From the NCBI GenBank assembly GCA_965230765.1, contig CBDDLR010000001.1, forward strand, positions 2,666,001-2,730,000: a stretch of DNA of 64,000 nt, read 5' to 3'. A model generated the notes under the pieces. It was not told the DNA's origin. It saw only the letters and a program-made list of their open reading frames with translations, and ran no database searches. The position numbers were made by a program, and so were the translations under genes. The DNA comes from Sunxiuqinia sp965230765. Its GTDB lineage: Bacteria > Bacteroidota > Bacteroidia > Bacteroidales > Prolixibacteraceae. This document shows, piece after piece, positions 62,862 to 64,000 of the stretch; position 1 is the first letter of the stretch; each line of letters starts with the position of its first letter.

Positions 62862-63584
62862 TCAATTTGGTTTACATCCTATGTTGTTTACTTTCTTAAG
62901 TTGATGCAATTTATCTAAATTCAATCCTGTCTTTACCAAAGAAAAATTATCCAGATTAAATTCATAGATATTATCAGATTCTTTGTTCTCAACCCATTCT
63001 GCAGCGTAGTATTTCCCTGCATTCTCATACCATTTTGAAAGATAAACTGGTAGCTCTTTTGAATAAATAATTTTACTTGTTTCGAAATCGAAAATTGTTA
63101 TTCCTGACAAATCAGAATACCAGTCTGAGATTATAAACCTGTTGTTGTCCGAGATGAAATAATCGCCTCCTGATTCCTTTATTATTTTTCCTTTATTGTC
63201 AATTATTATTAATTGTCCTGAATAGTCACCATATTTTGAACCTATTAAAAAATTGTCATTTGGTTGTCTTTTGTTAAAGCAGATTCCATATGAACTCCCA
63301 ACAGGTTCAATATTTTCAAAATACAATTCATCAATTATTTTATTTTTTCTTGTCGTTTGGATTATTGATTTGCAGTTAAAATCATCACCATTAAATTCTT
63401 TCCTAAAAACTTGAGCGATGGTAATTGTCACTGAACCTAAAGCGAAAGTGTGAAATTCTATATTGTATTCTTTGTCAGAATATTGTTTCCCTTTTATTGA
63501 AACTCCATTTTTAAGTTTATCAAGACTTTGTCCGTTTAGTAAAAGTCCGACAAATAGAAAGCTAATTAATAGTGATAGTCTCAT
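62862..63584 (-). CDS. Hypothetical exported protein, possible beta-propeller
   Basis: 240 residues with signal peptide (MRLSLLISFLFVGLLLNGQS). The rest is beta-rich with blocks such as GQLIIIDNKGKIIKESGGDYFISDNNRF and GITIFDFETSKIIYSKELP, suggesting propeller-like repeats. No family recognised. Stop 11 bp from spacer D, start 20 bp from spacer E. Confidence 0.7.
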   Translation of the reverse strand: MRLSLLISFLFVGLLLNGQSLDKLKNGVSIKGKQYSDKEYNIEFHTFALGSVTITIAQVFRKEFNGDDFNCKSIIQTTRKNKIIDELYFENIEPVGSSYGICFNKRQPNDNFLIGSKYGDYSGQLIIIDNKGKIIKESGGDYFISDNNRFIISDWYSDLSGITIFDFETSKIIYSKELPVYLSKWYENAGKYYAAEWVENKESDNIYEFNLDNFSLVKTGLNLDKLHQLKKVNNIGCKPN

Positions 63585-63604
63585 CTTTTGCTTGTTTTTT
63601 TATT

Positions 63605-63740
63605 GGCTATAACGGTAAATTGTATGAGTAGTGGCAGATTGCGTGACACTTTCCTGTCAAACCGCTACGTAGTTTGAGCGGGCTACAAACCATGATATTT
63701 AGCACCTTACCTGCCATTACTTATACAAAATGTTGCCAAC
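63605..63740. repeat. Spacer E: attC/VCR-like cassette site
   Basis: 136 bp. Ends GGCTATAAC (63605-63613) and GTTGCCAAC (63732-63740). Arms at 63617-63637 and 63711-63731 pair over 21 positions with about four mismatches. The GC-rich core holds a further hairpin. Confidence 0.75.
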
Positions 63741-64000
63741 AGTTAATTCATTTATTCCACCGCTAATTTTTACAACTCGTTCAATCGGAATTTCATTATT
63801 TTCAAGAATAATTGTTCCTTTTATAGCATAAATCCCTTGATCTAAATTGGTGATCACCTTACTTTCCTGCATTTGTTTAAGTTCAAAGGAGTTGTTGTTA
63901 ATAGTAAATTTTCCTGCCTTTATGTTTTTATAGTTGAAAGTTATTTGAAGAATTCCTTTTTCGGAAGAAACTTTATTTTCAGCCTCCTCCTCTTTTTTTG
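63717..64000 (-). CDS. Partial gene, C-terminal 94 residues in window
   Basis: An open frame enters from the right edge and ends at TAA 63719-63717. It reads ...KKEEEAENKVSSEKG, ILQITFNYKNIKAGKFTI, SKVITNLDQGIYAIKGTIIL and GGINELTVGNILYK. Beta-rich; family not recognised. The last five codons lie inside spacer E, so the site encodes the protein's end. Start is beyond the window. Confidence 0.65.
   Translation of the reverse strand, partial: KKEEEAENKVSSEKGILQITFNYKNIKAGKFTINNNSFELKQMQESKVITNLDQGIYAIKGTIILENNEIPIERVVKISGGINELTVGNILYK

Noticed and set aside
57454..64000. Simple REP/BIME repeats as the sole explanation of the spacers
   Set aside because: REP units are about 20-40 bp; these spacers are about 135 bp, occur once per gene with the same orientation and have matching outer ends. 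A REP origin is not fully excluded.

Overview
The window comes from a bacterium of the phylum Bacteroidota, most likely a marine or sediment member of the Marinilabiliales/Prolixibacteraceae type. The support is a SusC/SusD pair with a sulfatase, a fused FeoA-FeoB, an Rnf complex in B-C-D-G-E-A order, FecI/FecR regulation, many lipoproteins, AT-rich DNA, and promoters of the Bacteroidota form (TTTG near -33, TAnnTTTG near -7). The lineage is an inference from gene content; no rRNA is present.

Layout. 0-6.3 kb: the end of a sulfated-polysaccharide utilisation locus (SusC-like receptor cut by the window edge, SusD-like lipoprotein, S1 sulfatase). 6.3-7.8 kb: tRNA-Arg invaded by a tiny GIY-YIG element, then a thiamine-binding-type protein and a HEAT-like protein. 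7.9-11.1 kb: FeoAB iron uptake and small proteins. 11.1-12.5 kb: a largely gene-free stretch full of inverted repeats. 12.5-20.2 kb: a curli-type functional-amyloid locus with three curlin-repeat proteins, CsgE, CsgF, a CsgG with an extra C-terminal beta-barrel, and a lipoprotein. 20.2-25.5 kb: sulfate uptake and activation (SLC13-type permease, CysD, CysN fused to a divergent APS-kinase-like domain), with a four-helix-bundle gene lodged inside. 25.7-32.4 kb: tRNA-Lys with a duplicated 3' part, then a type I restriction-modification operon interrupted by an IS200-like transposase. 32.7-35.8 kb: RecG and a SASA-type esterase. 35.8-41.4 kb: three overlapping genes (HD-Pycsar-type membrane protein, phosphoesterase/kinase-like/Omp85 protein, histidine phosphatase). 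41.7-47.4 kb: rseC-like gene plus rnfBCDGEA. 47.4-57.5 kb: FecI/FecR, two transglutaminase-like proteins, and housekeeping genes. 57.5-64 kb: single genes, all on the minus strand, separated by related palindromic spacers of about 135 bp.

The most interesting parts are: (1) the GIY-YIG element at tRNA-Arg, whose reading frame nearly fills the insert and whose last codons are the first bases of the restored tRNA; (2) displaced fragments of two different tRNAs, each split by a perfect palindrome; (3) the 57.5-64 kb region, which looks like a gene-cassette array with attC/VCR-like sites but no visible integrase; (4) the CsgG-barrel fusion; (5) the HD/PycTM - phosphoesterase-kinase-Omp85 - phosphatase operon.

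Functionally, the left edge releases and imports sulfated glycans, and the cys genes import and activate sulfate. The Rnf complex couples ferredoxin and NAD redox chemistry to an ion gradient, and the curli locus builds an extracellular amyloid. All functional calls are from reading the translated sequence; no database search was run.
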